Numbered from the stretch's first letter, positions 27,038-37,273 are shown. The stretch is DNA of 64,000 nt from Aliiglaciecola sp. CAU 1673 (GCF_029223185.1 NZ_JARHUG010000007.1:124001-188000); one strand, 5' to 3'. Numbers and translations are program-made. The notes: generated by a model not told the origin, from the sequence alone.

Positions 27038-28288
27038 TCAGCCCTTATCCACAAAATAGCTGATGCGGGCGCGTGGATTGAGGTATTCAAATACCGGTTG
27101 TGGTAACTGGGCGGGTTTGAGCACCCTATCGATTTTGACGTCGCTGTCCTTGAGATCGATCATCGGCGCTTCAGTGCTGGGTACACTGCCATCATATAGC
27201 AGCACCGAGGGATTAAGCAGGTCGGCGGTATTCACCGACATCACCATACCAACCCGCTTGTCAGTAAGTTGAACTAAAGAGCCCGGTGGATAAACACCAA
27301 GCAAGGTCACCAGGACCTTGGTTTCCCGATCGGCCAGCTTGCCCTTCATCTGCTTAAACAGATGAGAAAGCGCAGCATAAGGGATCTTACCTGGCTCGCC
27401 CCGGTTGGGATGACAGAGATTGTCATATTGATTGACCAGGACCAGGATCTTGGCCAAGGGATGCATATCCGTGCCCTTAAGGCCGCGGGGGTAACCACTG
27501 CCGTCTTCAAATTCGTGGTGTTGCAGCACCAAAGGTAATAGTGACTTGGGGAAGTTATCGGACAACGACAATAATTCGACGCCATACTGGCAGTGCATCT
27601 TCAGCAGGTTTTCTTCGGGTTTAGTCAGGGCGCCAGGCTTTCTCAGGACCGAGGTTGGGATCTTGAGCTTCCCCACATCGTGAAACAGTGCCGCCAGCCC
27701 AAGATCTTTTGCATCCTGCTTACTCAATTTGCATTGCTTCGCCATCATCATGGCCAGCACAGAGACATTCAGCGAATGAAAGTAGAGATCTTCACCTTGT
27801 TTGTCTGGGTTCATCAGGTGCAAGACCACACTGCCCTCATCCATGATCATATCGGCCATATCACCGATCATCTGCTGGGCATCCTCAATCGCTTCCAGTG
27901 GACGGCTACCCAACTTGCCCATCAGGTTGCGAACCTGGATCATACTGCGTTGAAAGGCTTTCTCGGTTCTTTGCAGACTGCGACGGAAATCCTTTAAGCG
28001 CTCAATCCGCTCCCTTTTCTCCCTTTCCATCTGCTCTTTGAGTTTGAGTACTTCCGGATCTTCTGCCTCTACCACAACAGGCTTTTTAGGCATGGGCGGT
28101 ACGGCAACATCACTTTTATCCTGGTCAATGACCACAAAGGGCAGTTTCAGGGAGCGGATCACCCGGATCTGTTCATCGGTGGAGAGCTTAAAGCTGTTGA
28201 ACAGGAAAGGATGCTTCATCCAACCCGAAGGCAATCTCACATACATACCAACCAGCAGTTGATCGGGATGGATTTTCAGCTTAGCCAC
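27038..28288 (-). CDS. HD-GYP domain protein, probable c-di-GMP phosphodiesterase
   Basis: The 416-residue product has an N-terminal DUF3391 domain (about 1-65), a charged coiled region (about 78-125) and an HD-GYP domain (about 150-350). Metal-binding HD is at 203-204 (LFHDVGKLKIP) and the GYP loop at 257-267 (HHEFEDGSGYP), so the active site appears intact. These enzymes hydrolyse cyclic di-GMP. It starts 4 bases after mazG and is thus the last gene of the relA-mazG run, an unusual partner for (p)ppGpp metabolism. Confidence 0.93.
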   Translation of the reverse strand: MAKLKIHPDQLLVGMYVRLPSGWMKHPFLFNSFKLSTDEQIRVIRSLKLPFVVIDQDKSDVAVPPMPKKPVVVEAEDPEVLKLKEQMEREKRERIERLKDFRRSLQRTEKAFQRSMIQVRNLMGKLGSRPLEAIEDAQQMIGDMADMIMDEGSVVLHLMNPDKQGEDLYFHSLNVSVLAMMMAKQCKLSKQDAKDLGLAALFHDVGKLKIPTSVLRKPGALTKPEENLLKMHCQYGVELLSLSDNFPKSLLPLVLQHHEFEDGSGYPRGLKGTDMHPLAKILVLVNQYDNLCHPNRGEPGKIPYAALSHLFKQMKGKLADRETKVLVTLLGVYPPGSLVQLTDKRVGMVMSVNTADLLNPSVLLYDGSVPSTEAPMIDLKDSDVKIDRVLKPAQLPQPVFEYLNPRARISYFVDKG

Positions 28289-28292
28289 AGAA

Positions 28293-29102
28293 TTAGTCCT
28301 TCTTTACCCGCTGCCACACTCTTTCCATCTCCTCCAGGCTACAATCAGCTAGCTGTTTGCCCTGTTTGTGAATATGGTCTTCTACCTGACGAAAGCGCTT
28401 TTCAAATTTATTGTTGGCGCGCCTTAGCAATGTTTCCGGATCCTTTTTCAGCTTACGGGCAAGGTTGACGGTAGCGAAGAGTAAATCACCCAGTTCTTCT
28501 TCCAGGGCTTGTTCATCAAGATGGGGCTTGTTCAGTTCTACTTTGACCTCCAGGATCTCTTCCTGGATTTTGTCGAATACACCGTCCGTATCAGGCCAGT
28601 CAAAGCCAACAGTGGCACAACGTTTTTGCAACTTGGCAGCACGTTTTAAGGCGGGCAGCGTTTGCGGAATATTGTCTAACAGGCTGGCGATACCCTCGCT
28701 TAATTTGTCCTGACGCTCTTTGGCCTTTTCCGCTTCCCAGTTGGCTTTAACCTGTGACTCATCAAAATCCTGGTTGGCAAATACATGGGGATGACGGCGG
28801 ATAAGCTTTTCCACCATGCCCCCTGCGATGGCATCAAAATCAAACCAGGCTTTTTCCTTTCCCAATCTGGCATAGAACACCACTTGAAACAGCAAGTCAC
28901 CGAGCTCTTCGCGAATATCCTCAGGATTGCCCTTTTCGATGGCATCTACCACCTCATATACCTCTTCGATGGTAAAAGGCACGATGGTGGAAAAATCCTG
29001 CTTGAGATCCCAGGGACAGCCCCCTACCGGATCCCTCAGCCTGTCCATCACCCAAAGCAGTTGTTCGATGGCGCTATGTGAGGGATCAGGCTGCTGTTTC
29101 AA
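28293..29102 (-). CDS. mazG: Nucleoside triphosphate pyrophosphohydrolase MazG
   Basis: MazG hydrolyses (d)NTPs to monophosphates and pyrophosphate. The 269-residue protein has two tandem MazG domains, each with a metal-binding acidic helix (IREELGDLLFQVVFYARL and LEEELGDLLFATVNLAR), plus the start DRLRDPVGGCPWDLKQ. It lies 16 bases after relA, the same neighbour as in Escherichia coli. Confidence 0.97.
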   Translation of the reverse strand: MKQQPDPSHSAIEQLLWVMDRLRDPVGGCPWDLKQDFSTIVPFTIEEVYEVVDAIEKGNPEDIREELGDLLFQVVFYARLGKEKAWFDFDAIAGGMVEKLIRRHPHVFANQDFDESQVKANWEAEKAKERQDKLSEGIASLLDNIPQTLPALKRAAKLQKRCATVGFDWPDTDGVFDKIQEEILEVKVELNKPHLDEQALEEELGDLLFATVNLARKLKKDPETLLRRANNKFEKRFRQVEDHIHKQGKQLADCSLEEMERVWQRVKKD

Positions 29103-29118
29103 AGGCTAACTCCGGTGA

Positions 29119-31266
29119 TTAGTGCTCGATACGCTTGATTTCATGAATGCCGTTTATCTGCTTGATCCTGGCCATCATCTTGGCCAGCGCGTTAAGATCC
29201 TTAACCTCAATTTTAAGCACAATTCGGGCGTGGTGATCTTTATGATTGCTGTGGCTGTTAACCGCCAGCAAGCCGACTTTCTCATTGGCCAACACCGTGG
29301 TGATGTCTCTTAAGATGCCATCCCTGTCAGCACAGCGAATATCCACTTCTGTCTGAAACGCACCACTGGGCGCTCCAGCCCAATGCACATCCAGCATACG
29401 CTCAGGATGTTCCTCTGTCAGATGCGCCAATTGTTCACAATCTTCGCGGTGGACGCTAACGCCTCGGCCAATGGTGATATAGCCAACTATGGGGTCTCCC
29501 GGCAGCGGCTGACAACATCCGGCTAATTGGGTCATTAAATTGCCCACGCCTTCGACCACCACGGCGCCTTTACCCTGCCCCTGACCGGAGCGAGTTTTAA
29601 TTCTGGGATCCATGCTTGGCGGCGGCGCATGGCGCTGCTGCAGGAAATTAACCACCTGATTCAAACGCAGATCGCCACCACCAATGGCCACATAGAGATC
29701 ATCCAGGCTGGCCATATTGAATTTCTCAAGAGCCTCAGCCGCTTCCTTGGCAGGCAGGCCAACACGCTGCAGTTCTTTTTCCAGTGTCTCTTTACCGGCG
29801 GCCAGATTTTTATCCCGGTCCAGCTTCTTAAACCAGGTGTGGATCTTGGCGCGGGCCCTTGAGGAATGCACATAGCCTAAGTTCGGATTCATCCAGTCGC
29901 GGCTGGGATTAGGTTGTTTACCAGTGAGGATTTCCACCTGATCGCCGGTTTGCAACTGGTAAGTAAAAGGCACAATCCGACCTGATACCTTAGCGCCGAT
30001 ACAGCGATGGCCCACATTACTATGAATGTAATAGGCGAAATCCAGCGGTGTGGAGCCAAGAGGCAAATCCACCACATCGCCTTTGGGGGTAAACACATAA
30101 ACCCGGTCATCAAATACCTGACTACGCAGTTCTTCAACCAAATCGCCCGACTCGGCCATTTCTTCCTGCCACAGCAGAATCTTGCGTAGCCAGTTAATCT
30201 TATCTTCATAGCCGGAACGCCCGCCGGCGGTACCTTCTTTGTATTTCCAGTGGGCCGCCACCCCCAGCTCCGCATCTTGATGCATCTGCTGGGTACGAAT
30301 TTGAATTTCCACCGAACGGCCGGCCGGTCCCACAATCACCGTATGAATAGACTGATAACCATTAGGTTTAGGTGTAGCGATATAATCATCGAACTCGCGT
30401 GGAATATGCTTCCAATTGGCATGAACGGTGCCTAATGCGCCATAACAATCCTGAAGCCTGTCGGCGATAATACGCACTGCACGGATATCGAAAAGCTCGT
30501 CAAAATCAAGATGCTTCTTCTGCATCTTCTTCCAGATACTGTATATATGCTTGGGACGACCATAGACCTGGGCGCGAATTTGCTGCTCTTCTAATTTGGC
30601 CTGCAAACTGGTGACGAAATCGTCTATATAACGCTCTCTGTCCTCGCGCTTTTCATCCAATAACTTGGCAATCTGCTTGTAGGTCTCAGGGTGCAGGAAG
30701 CGAAAGGCCATATCCTCCAGCTCCCATTTCAGCTGTCCTATGCCTAATCGATTGGCCAGAGGCGCATAAATACTGGCGCACTCCCGAGCCACCAGTACCC
30801 GGGTTTCCTCATCGGCACTTTTCACCTGATGCAGCGCACAGACCCGTTCGGCGAGCTTGATCACCACCGCACGCACATCTTCCACCATAGACAACAACAT
30901 ACGGCGCAGGTTATCAATTTGCGCTTCGTCTTTACGGGCATGTTTACTGTGCAGATTGCGGATAGCCGCCATGCGACGCACACCTTCCACCAGCTTCCAG
31001 ACATTGGCACCCAAGCGATCGGTGATCTGCTGCTCAGTCCACTGCTCTGCTTCCACCAGGGGCAGCATCAGCGCCGTTTGCAGAGTCTCATCGTCCATAT
31101 GCAGTTCGTGCAGGATTTCCACCATCTCACGTCCTGCACTGGGCAAATTAAAACGGTCCTGCAAGGCTTGTAGCTTGTCGGCAGTGCCTTTAGGCAGTTG
31201 CAAAGACGTCAACCATTCCTCGAATGGCACGCTGACCTGTTTATGCACTTTGCGAATTGAGACCAT
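29119..31266 (-). CDS. relA: GTP pyrophosphokinase RelA
   Basis: The ribosome-associated (p)ppGpp synthetase of the stringent response. The 715-residue RSH protein has an N-terminal pseudo-hydrolase domain lacking an intact HD motif, the synthetase domain with EFDDYIATPKPNGYQSIHT (the acidic EXDD signature of RelA rather than SpoT), a TGS domain (about 400-460, VYVFTPKGDVVDLPLG) and a C-terminal ACT domain. It follows rlmD by 26 bases. Intact by length and motifs. Confidence 0.97.
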   Translation of the reverse strand: MVSIRKVHKQVSVPFEEWLTSLQLPKGTADKLQALQDRFNLPSAGREMVEILHELHMDDETLQTALMLPLVEAEQWTEQQITDRLGANVWKLVEGVRRMAAIRNLHSKHARKDEAQIDNLRRMLLSMVEDVRAVVIKLAERVCALHQVKSADEETRVLVARECASIYAPLANRLGIGQLKWELEDMAFRFLHPETYKQIAKLLDEKREDRERYIDDFVTSLQAKLEEQQIRAQVYGRPKHIYSIWKKMQKKHLDFDELFDIRAVRIIADRLQDCYGALGTVHANWKHIPREFDDYIATPKPNGYQSIHTVIVGPAGRSVEIQIRTQQMHQDAELGVAAHWKYKEGTAGGRSGYEDKINWLRKILLWQEEMAESGDLVEELRSQVFDDRVYVFTPKGDVVDLPLGSTPLDFAYYIHSNVGHRCIGAKVSGRIVPFTYQLQTGDQVEILTGKQPNPSRDWMNPNLGYVHSSRARAKIHTWFKKLDRDKNLAAGKETLEKELQRVGLPAKEAAEALEKFNMASLDDLYVAIGGGDLRLNQVVNFLQQRHAPPPSMDPRIKTRSGQGQGKGAVVVEGVGNLMTQLAGCCQPLPGDPIVGYITIGRGVSVHREDCEQLAHLTEEHPERMLDVHWAGAPSGAFQTEVDIRCADRDGILRDITTVLANEKVGLLAVNSHSNHKDHHARIVLKIEVKDLNALAKMMARIKQINGIHEIKRIEH

Positions 31267-31292
31267 TTTCTATCCTGTAGAACGCTGGCGGG

Positions 31293-32627
31293 TTATTTGG
31301 GTACCAATAATGCCATGAGTTCGGTATGGGCGGTGCCCGGGAACATATCCATCAGACCTATTCTATCCAGTCGCCAACCTTTCTCAACCAACAGACCTGC
31401 ATCCCGGGCGAAGGTCGCCGGATTGCAGGACACATAAAGCACTTGCTTAGGTGCAAGACGAGGAAGATATGGCATCAGGGCCTGTGCCCCGGCTCGTGCC
31501 GGGTCAAGCAATATCTTATCCACCTGCCCAATGCTTTTTATTAAGGCGTCGAGCTGTTTGCTATCGGATAAATCCACTTGCTTGAATTGAGCATCCAATC
31601 CATGTGCCTGTGCATTGCCTAAAGCTCTTTCCACCATCGGCTTCAGGCCTTCAAAGCCGCTGACTTGCGCCCCTTGTTTTGCCATGGGCAGGCTGAAATT
31701 GCCCACCCCACAGAAAAAATCCAAAACCTTTTCACCAGGCTGAATGTCCAGCCAGGACAGAGCCTGTGCCACCATCGCCTGGTTTAGTGGGCCGTTGACC
31801 TGCACGAAATCGTTGGTCCCGACCTTAAGACTGATATCCGGCATTGGGGCGTAGCTTGCTTCTCCTTGGGGCCCCGCCAAATGCTCGAACTGTCCCTGAT
31901 TGTTTTCAAGCAGCAATTGGCAACCATGTTTATCGGCAAAATCCACCAGCGCGTTGCGATCTGCCTCGCTAAGCGGGCGGGTGACGCGAAGACACAACTG
32001 CAGCAGATTATCGGCATCAAACAGACTGATATGGCCCAGGTGTTTTACCCCTTTAAGGCGTTTCAGCAGCGGCAACAAGGCTGGCAGCAGGGCTTGTAAC
32101 GCGCTGGTGAGCACCTGACATTCGTGAATGCCCACCACTTTGTCGCTAGCCTTGGCGCGAAAACCAATACGTACATCATTGTCACGCTGGGCATCAATGG
32201 CCAGTCGTGCCTTACGCCGGTAGCCTTTGTCCGCTCCCATCAGCGCCGCTTGCCATGGCAGTGTATCGATATGTCCAAGACGAGAGAGCAACTCTCCCAC
32301 AGCCTTTGTTTTGTGCCGCAATAAATCAGCCTGGCCGATATGCTGATTCTGACAGCCACCACAGTCGTTAATATGTGGACAAAAAGGGACAATACGTTCG
32401 TTGGACGCTTTTTGCACCTTGGTGGCAATGCCATGCCAGACTTTGCTTTTCTGCTCGGTGATGCGCACATCCACCTGCTCGCCAGGTAATGCCCCTTCCA
32501 CAAACACCACAGGTTGATGGCTGCGACAGACCCCAAGACCGCCATGCTCCATGTCATCAATGACCAGGCTGACCTTGCCAACCGGCTTGGACTTAGGCTT
32601 CTTTGGCGCCTTATAAATCTGTACCAT
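31293..32627 (-). CDS. rlmD: 23S rRNA (uracil-1939-C5)-methyltransferase RlmD
   Basis: The 444-residue protein has an N-terminal TRAM domain, the iron-sulfur cysteines (CPHINDCGGCQ) and a SAM-dependent domain with the catalytic motif YVSCNPATFARD after LDPARAGA. It methylates U1939 of 23S rRNA. It overlaps the acpS stop by one base (TGATG). rlmD-relA-mazG order is conserved in gammaproteobacteria. Confidence 0.96.
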   Translation of the reverse strand: MVQIYKAPKKPKSKPVGKVSLVIDDMEHGGLGVCRSHQPVVFVEGALPGEQVDVRITEQKSKVWHGIATKVQKASNERIVPFCPHINDCGGCQNQHIGQADLLRHKTKAVGELLSRLGHIDTLPWQAALMGADKGYRRKARLAIDAQRDNDVRIGFRAKASDKVVGIHECQVLTSALQALLPALLPLLKRLKGVKHLGHISLFDADNLLQLCLRVTRPLSEADRNALVDFADKHGCQLLLENNQGQFEHLAGPQGEASYAPMPDISLKVGTNDFVQVNGPLNQAMVAQALSWLDIQPGEKVLDFFCGVGNFSLPMAKQGAQVSGFEGLKPMVERALGNAQAHGLDAQFKQVDLSDSKQLDALIKSIGQVDKILLDPARAGAQALMPYLPRLAPKQVLYVSCNPATFARDAGLLVEKGWRLDRIGLMDMFPGTAHTELMALLVPK

Positions 32628-33007
32628 CAGACACGCTCCAAAATCACTGTTGCCACGGCGTAGTGCTGCTCATCGGCGATGCTGATGTGGCTGTGAGTCA
32701 CGCCCATTTGCTCACAGTGGGTCAGTAATTGCCCCGACAAACGCAAGCAAGGCTGGCCGGACTCATGATGGCCAATTTCCATCTGCTGGAAACTGATCCC
32801 CCTGCCAATGCCTACACCAGCGGCTTTGACCGCCGCTTCTTTGGCAGCAAAACGTTTGGCCAGGAAGCGCTCCGGAAACTTACTCTGACGAAACTCCGCC
32901 AGCTCCACCTCAGTGAGCACACGCTCAGCCAGACGCCCGGACTTTTCCAGTTGCGCTTGCATACGGGCGATTTCAACGATATCTGTGCCAATGCCGACTA
33001 TAGACAT
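32627..33007 (-). CDS. acpS: Holo-[acyl-carrier-protein] synthase
   Basis: AcpS transfers the phosphopantetheine arm from CoA to ACP. The 126-residue protein begins MSIVGIGTDIVEIARM, with the metal-binding aspartate, and has RFLAKRFAAKEAAVKA, the family signature. It is preceded by pdxJ with a 52-base gap and overlaps rlmD. Confidence 0.97.
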   Translation of the reverse strand: MSIVGIGTDIVEIARMQAQLEKSGRLAERVLTEVELAEFRQSKFPERFLAKRFAAKEAAVKAAGVGIGRGISFQQMEIGHHESGQPCLRLSGQLLTHCEQMGVTHSHISIADEQHYAVATVILERV

Positions 33008-33059
33008 AGCGAATCCCGGTTAGGCATAAGGGGTGAGGGGTAAGAACTGAGGCAGTGCA

Positions 33060-33791
33060 TTATTGGCGAGCCTCTAACATCAGACGCTTCATGTCGGCCA
33101 CGGCTTTGTGCAAGCCGTCAAAAACGGCGCGCCCGACAATGGCATGGCCGATATTCAGCTCAACAATCTCTTTAATGGCAGCGACAGGTTTGACGTTATG
33201 ATAGGTCAGGCCATGGCCGGCGTTGACTTTCAAACCCAGGCTATGGGCGTATTTTACCCCGTCGATAATCTTAACAAGCTCTGCCTGCTGGGCCTTTTCA
33301 CCATGGGCTTCGGCATATTGGCCGGTATGGATCTCAATATACTCGGCGCCACTGGCTTTGGCCGCGTCAATTTGCCTTTTGTCAGCATCAATAAACAAGG
33401 ACACGATGATGTCCTCTGCAGCCAGCTGCGCGCAGGCTTGCTTGATACGCTCCTGATTACCAGCCACATCCAACCCGCCTTCGGTGGTCAACTCTTCGCG
33501 TTTTTCTGGCACCAGGCAGCAGAATTCCGGCTTGATCCGAAGCGCTATGGCCAGCATTTCTTCGGTTACCGCCATTTCCAGATTCATGCGGGTTTGCAGC
33601 GTCTGGCGTAATAGCTCCACATCACGATCGATAATATGTCGACGATCTTCACGCAAATGAATGGTGATACCGTCAGCACCGGCGCGCTCAGCGATTTCAG
33701 CCGCATGCACAGGATCAGGATAGGCAGTGCCCCTGGCGTTACGAAGCGTGGCGACGTGGTCGATATTGACGCCAAGGAGAATGTCTTTCAT
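33060..33791 (-). CDS. pdxJ: Pyridoxine 5'-phosphate synthase PdxJ
   Basis: PdxJ condenses deoxyxylulose phosphate with aminoacetone phosphate to give pyridoxine phosphate. The start at 33791 ([21 protein letters not shown]) follows GGAG by 8 bases. The segment [16 protein letters not shown] and the C-terminal [14 protein letters not shown] are diagnostic. About 243 residues, typical size. It follows recO by 20 bases. Confidence 0.97.
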   Translation of the reverse strand: MKDILLGVNIDHVATLRNARGTAYPDPVHAAEIAERAGADGITIHLREDRRHIIDRDVELLRQTLQTRMNLEMAVTEEMLAIALRIKPEFCCLVPEKREELTTEGGLDVAGNQERIKQACAQLAAEDIIVSLFIDADKRQIDAAKASGAEYIEIHTGQYAEAHGEKAQQAELVKIIDGVKYAHSLGLKVNAGHGLTYHNVKPVAAIKEIVELNIGHAIVGRAVFDGLHKAVADMKRLMLEARQ

Positions 33792-33811
33792 TAAATATGC
33801 TCCACTCATTT

Positions 33812-34507
33812 CTACTGTCCGGATATAAAAAGTTCTCTGCTTTTCAGGGGTTTATCCCCTAACAACGGGCGCAGGGCAAGCCTGGTTAACAGTTTAGCCG
33901 CCTTTAAGGATTGCGGATGCCAGTCAGCACGGCCAATGGCCAGCAACTGATCGCCCTCAAAACACACTGGCGCATTGTGCAGTACCCTGACAAACCCCAT
34001 TTCATGCTCAAAGCGGTAGCGTTGCAGTGGCTCAATAGGTGCGCCAGACTCCGCTTCATTAACGAAGTCCAGTTCATAGCCTAACTGAGACAACAACAAC
34101 AACTCATATTCGCGCAGGATCGGCTCAATGGCTTCTCCCGCACATAGCTGCTGCAAACATTGCTGATAGGCATGAAAGAGCGCCGGAAATGGCAACTCTG
34201 AGGGCAATAAGCGTTGTAGCAACTCGTTCAAATACAGCCCGCAAAACAGGGCATTGCCTTGTAGCTGAAAATGCTGGCCGGCAGATTCAACCGAGCGCAG
34301 GGTTTTCAGTTCGTGCTTACCTACCAAGCATAATTCGATAGGCTGGAAGGGCTGAAGTAAACTACGATTGGCGCTTTTCGCACTGCGCACCCCTTTGGCC
34401 ACCAGGCTCTGCCGACCTTGTTCGGCACTGAAGATATCCACCAGGAAACTGGTTTCCCGGTATGGACGTCTGTGCAACACAAATGCCTGGCACAACCCGC
34501 TATTCAA
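33812..34507 (-). CDS. recO: DNA repair protein RecO
   Basis: RecO loads RecA on SSB-coated DNA in the RecFOR pathway. The 231-residue protein has the N-terminal OB-fold start ([20 protein letters not shown]) and a helical remainder. The TTG start at 34507 has AAGG 7 bases upstream. The usual upstream partners rnc-era are absent; a plus-strand lipoprotein gene lies there instead, marking a rearrangement boundary. Confidence 0.93.
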   Translation of the reverse strand: MNSGLCQAFVLHRRPYRETSFLVDIFSAEQGRQSLVAKGVRSAKSANRSLLQPFQPIELCLVGKHELKTLRSVESAGQHFQLQGNALFCGLYLNELLQRLLPSELPFPALFHAYQQCLQQLCAGEAIEPILREYELLLLSQLGYELDFVNEAESGAPIEPLQRYRFEHEMGFVRVLHNAPVCFEGDQLLAIGRADWHPQSLKAAKLLTRLALRPLLGDKPLKSRELFISGQ

Positions 34508-34628
34508 GTTCTTGCCTTTGGTTTTAAAAAAGGAGCGTCAGTATAAGGTAATCTGTGATCCCGCCATAGGTTTCTCTTGAGTATCTAAGCTGCTATCCCT
34601 ATGCTGTTGCGGCGAAATTGAGGGACCT

Positions 34629-35285
34629 ATGCGAATTTCTAGCTTACTTTGCCTATGCGTGATTGCCATCACTGGCTGCGATAATCAACCTGTAAAAACA
34701 GACTCCATGCTGCACCTTGAGAAAGTACAGCAACAAGTGCAGCTGCTGATCGATAAGTTGGATGCGCAAATGACGCCTGAAGTTTTAGCAGTACCGCAGC
34801 AAAATGTGTCGACCATCCTTTATGCCTACGAACTGCTGGCGCAAATTGATGAAGTCTATCGACAGGGACAGGTAAAGGATCTACGTCCAGCATCGTTGCG
34901 TGCAATCGAGAATGACCTGCGTTCCCTTAATACTGCACTGGCGACCTACAGCATCGAACTGATGGACCAACTGGTAGAGAAGACCTTGTCACTGCGGCAA
35001 AAAATCTCAGCGATAAAAATGGCTGAGGTGGGCGCAGCAAAGGCTTCCAGTGAAACTTCCATTGCCATTTTTGCAAAACATTACAACGAGGATATAGAGG
35101 CCTGTTGTTTGAGGGATATTTATAAAGTCCGACAGATTCTGGCCACTTATGAACGGAAGCAATTTGAGGCACTTATTGCTTTTTCAGGCAACGTCACTTC
35201 AGAGCTGGTGTCAATTCTGCAGGACCCTGACGCTGCGCACGCTTATAAACAGAAACTAACTCAGCTGCACCCCTCTCAGCTCTGA
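34629..35285 (+). CDS. Hypothetical lipoprotein
   Basis: The 218-residue product has a signal and lipobox ITGC (Cys17), then a largely helical body (LEKVQQQVQLLIDKLDAQ, a further helix around 75-130, and a C-terminal helical end). No family recognised. It has its own strand, diverges from recO and converges on the recJ-linked small gene, overlapping it by 10 bases. Confidence 0.75.
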   Translation: MRISSLLCLCVIAITGCDNQPVKTDSMLHLEKVQQQVQLLIDKLDAQMTPEVLAVPQQNVSTILYAYELLAQIDEVYRQGQVKDLRPASLRAIENDLRSLNTALATYSIELMDQLVEKTLSLRQKISAIKMAEVGAAKASSETSIAIFAKHYNEDIEACCLRDIYKVRQILATYERKQFEALIAFSGNVTSELVSILQDPDAAHAYKQKLTQLHPSQL

Positions 35286-35548
35286 CGAATGCGCACTACC
35301 TTCATATACTCAAAGTCGATGCCCGCCACCTGCTCAGTTTGCGGATAGTAGGTCACATTCACTAGTGCGCCTTTTAAGCTTTTGTAAGGCTTTTTACGCC
35401 TGAACTTAAAAGGCACATCTACATCCTCCAGCATGATGGTATTCACAAACCAATCGTCCTCCTCCCGCTGTACATGGGAGGCGACCTTCATTTGCTCGGA
35501 ATGAACCAGGTTCGGGTGTTTTTCGAGGAGTTTTTTGATCTTCTTCAT
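35276..35548 (-). CDS. Small conserved-type hypothetical protein downstream of recJ
   Basis: 90 residues, basic, no signal, no cysteines. It has a helical start (MKKIKKLLEKHPNLVHSEQM) followed by a beta-rich part (VPFKFRRKKPYKSLKGALVN). Its ATG overlaps the recJ stop (ATGA, 4 bases), indicating translational coupling to recJ. The 3' end overlaps the convergent lipoprotein gene by 10 bases. No known domain recognised. Confidence 0.75.
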   Translation of the reverse strand: MKKIKKLLEKHPNLVHSEQMKVASHVQREEDDWFVNTIMLEDVDVPFKFRRKKPYKSLKGALVNVTYYPQTEQVAGIDFEYMKVVRIRQS

Positions 35549-37269
35549 AAGGGTGCAAGGGCATCCACCAGCAACTGCAAACTGGTTTTACCGCGAAAAT
35601 GGTTGATATCCAGCTTATAGGCTAGCTGGGCCTGACGAATTTGACGATTTGGCCATACCGACAAGTCCACATTAAAAGCGATGGCATCAAGCAAGGTGCC
35701 AGCGGGATGGCGGACCATCATCTTTAAGTGTTTATCGCCCACCAGGCGCTGATCTACCAGTTCAAATTTGCCATCAAACAGAGGCTCCTCAAAGCCTTGT
35801 CCCCAGGGACCTGCGTCCTTAAGTAATTGCGCAAATTCCAGGGTCAGTTCATCGCCTTCAAGCTCGCCATCACTGATAATTTCACCCTCCAGAGCACGCC
35901 CGGCCAGCCACTCAGAGGCCACTTGTTGATAGACCTGCTCAAAAGCGGGCAGATTAGCCTGTTTAAGTGACAACCCAGCCGCCATGGCATGACCGCCGAA
36001 CTTATCGATGATCCCCGGATAACGGCTATTGATCTCTTCCAGTAAGTCGCGAATATGCAGACCCGGGATAGAGCGGGCAGACCCCTTGATCACTTCGTCA
36101 TCCTGATGGGCAAAAGCGATAGTAGGCCTGAAATACTTATCCTTAATTCGACCGGCCAAGATGCCGATCACCCCCTGATGCCAATCGGGTTGATAAAGCA
36201 CTAAGCCGGCAGGCAAGCTTTGCTCATTAAATTGCAGTGTCTCCAGACTTTGCAGCGCTTCGGCCTGCATTCCGCTTTCTATCTCCCGTCGCTCTCGATT
36301 GAGGCTGTCCAGCTGTATAGCAATGGAGCGGGCCAGAGCGGTATCTTCTGCCAGCAGGCATTCGATACCCAATGCCATATCCTCTAAACGACCAGCAGCA
36401 TTGAGTCTTGGCCCCAGCACAAATCCCAGATCCGATGCCTGGATTTGGTGCGGTGTGCGTCCTGCTACTTCAAGCATGGCCAAAATACCTGGTCTGCAGC
36501 GACCACTGCGAATACGTTGCAACCCCTGATGGACCAAAATTCGGTTGTTGCGATCCAGGCGTACCACATCAGCTACGGTGCCCAATGCCACTAAGTCCAA
36601 CAGTTCTACCAACTTGGGAACAGGCATATTGCGCGCTGCAAACCAACCTTGCTGCTCCAGATGGCGACAAAGTGCCAGCATCAGATAAAAGGCGACGCCG
36701 ACACCGGCCAAATGTTTGGAGGGGAAATCGCAGCCGGGCAGATTAGGATTCACGATGGCCTCGGCGTCGGGCAGTTGGGATGCAGGTAAGTGATGATCGG
36801 TAATCACCAGTTCCAGCCCCAATGCTTTTGCCTGCGCCGCTCCCTGCAAACAGGCAATACCGTTGTCGACAGTGATCAGGACTTCTGCACCCTGACGATG
36901 GGCCAACTCGACTATCTGTGGACTTAAGCCATAGCCAAAATCGAAGCGGTTGGGCACAAGATAGCCGAGCTTGTTGGCGCCCATGGCTTTCAGAGCAAGC
37001 ATACAAAGTGCAGTGCTGGTAGCACCATCGGCATCAAAATCACCAATAATGGTCAGGGCTTTACCCTGCTCCAAGGCGCAGGCCAGCACCTGTACCGCTT
37101 GGTCAATGCCTTTTAATGCCTGGTAATGTGCCAAATCTTTATTACTGCGGGCCAACTGCTGCGCACAATCAACGCCACGGGCGGCATAGATGGCTTGCAG
37201 TCTGGCGGGCAGTTCAGAGGCGTTATCCTGCCAGGAGGACGACTCCCGACGTTTTATCTTTAATTTCAT
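35545..37269 (-). CDS. recJ: Single-stranded-DNA-specific 5'-3' exonuclease RecJ
   Basis: RecJ degrades ssDNA 5' to 3' in recombination and mismatch repair. The 574-residue protein has the DHH phosphoesterase motifs (IGDFDADGATSTA, VLITVDNGIA, VITDHHLP) and the DHHA1 domain (GGHAMAAGLSL). The ATG at 37269 (MKLKIKRRE) matches known RecJ starts. No ribosome site is visible because a terminator T-run ends 4 bases before the ATG. Coupled downstream to a 90-residue ORF. Confidence 0.96.
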   Translation of the reverse strand: MKLKIKRRESSSWQDNASELPARLQAIYAARGVDCAQQLARSNKDLAHYQALKGIDQAVQVLACALEQGKALTIIGDFDADGATSTALCMLALKAMGANKLGYLVPNRFDFGYGLSPQIVELAHRQGAEVLITVDNGIACLQGAAQAKALGLELVITDHHLPASQLPDAEAIVNPNLPGCDFPSKHLAGVGVAFYLMLALCRHLEQQGWFAARNMPVPKLVELLDLVALGTVADVVRLDRNNRILVHQGLQRIRSGRCRPGILAMLEVAGRTPHQIQASDLGFVLGPRLNAAGRLEDMALGIECLLAEDTALARSIAIQLDSLNRERREIESGMQAEALQSLETLQFNEQSLPAGLVLYQPDWHQGVIGILAGRIKDKYFRPTIAFAHQDDEVIKGSARSIPGLHIRDLLEEINSRYPGIIDKFGGHAMAAGLSLKQANLPAFEQVYQQVASEWLAGRALEGEIISDGELEGDELTLEFAQLLKDAGPWGQGFEEPLFDGKFELVDQRLVGDKHLKMMVRHPAGTLLDAIAFNVDLSVWPNRQIRQAQLAYKLDINHFRGKTSLQLLVDALAPL

Positions 37270-37273
37270 GGGC

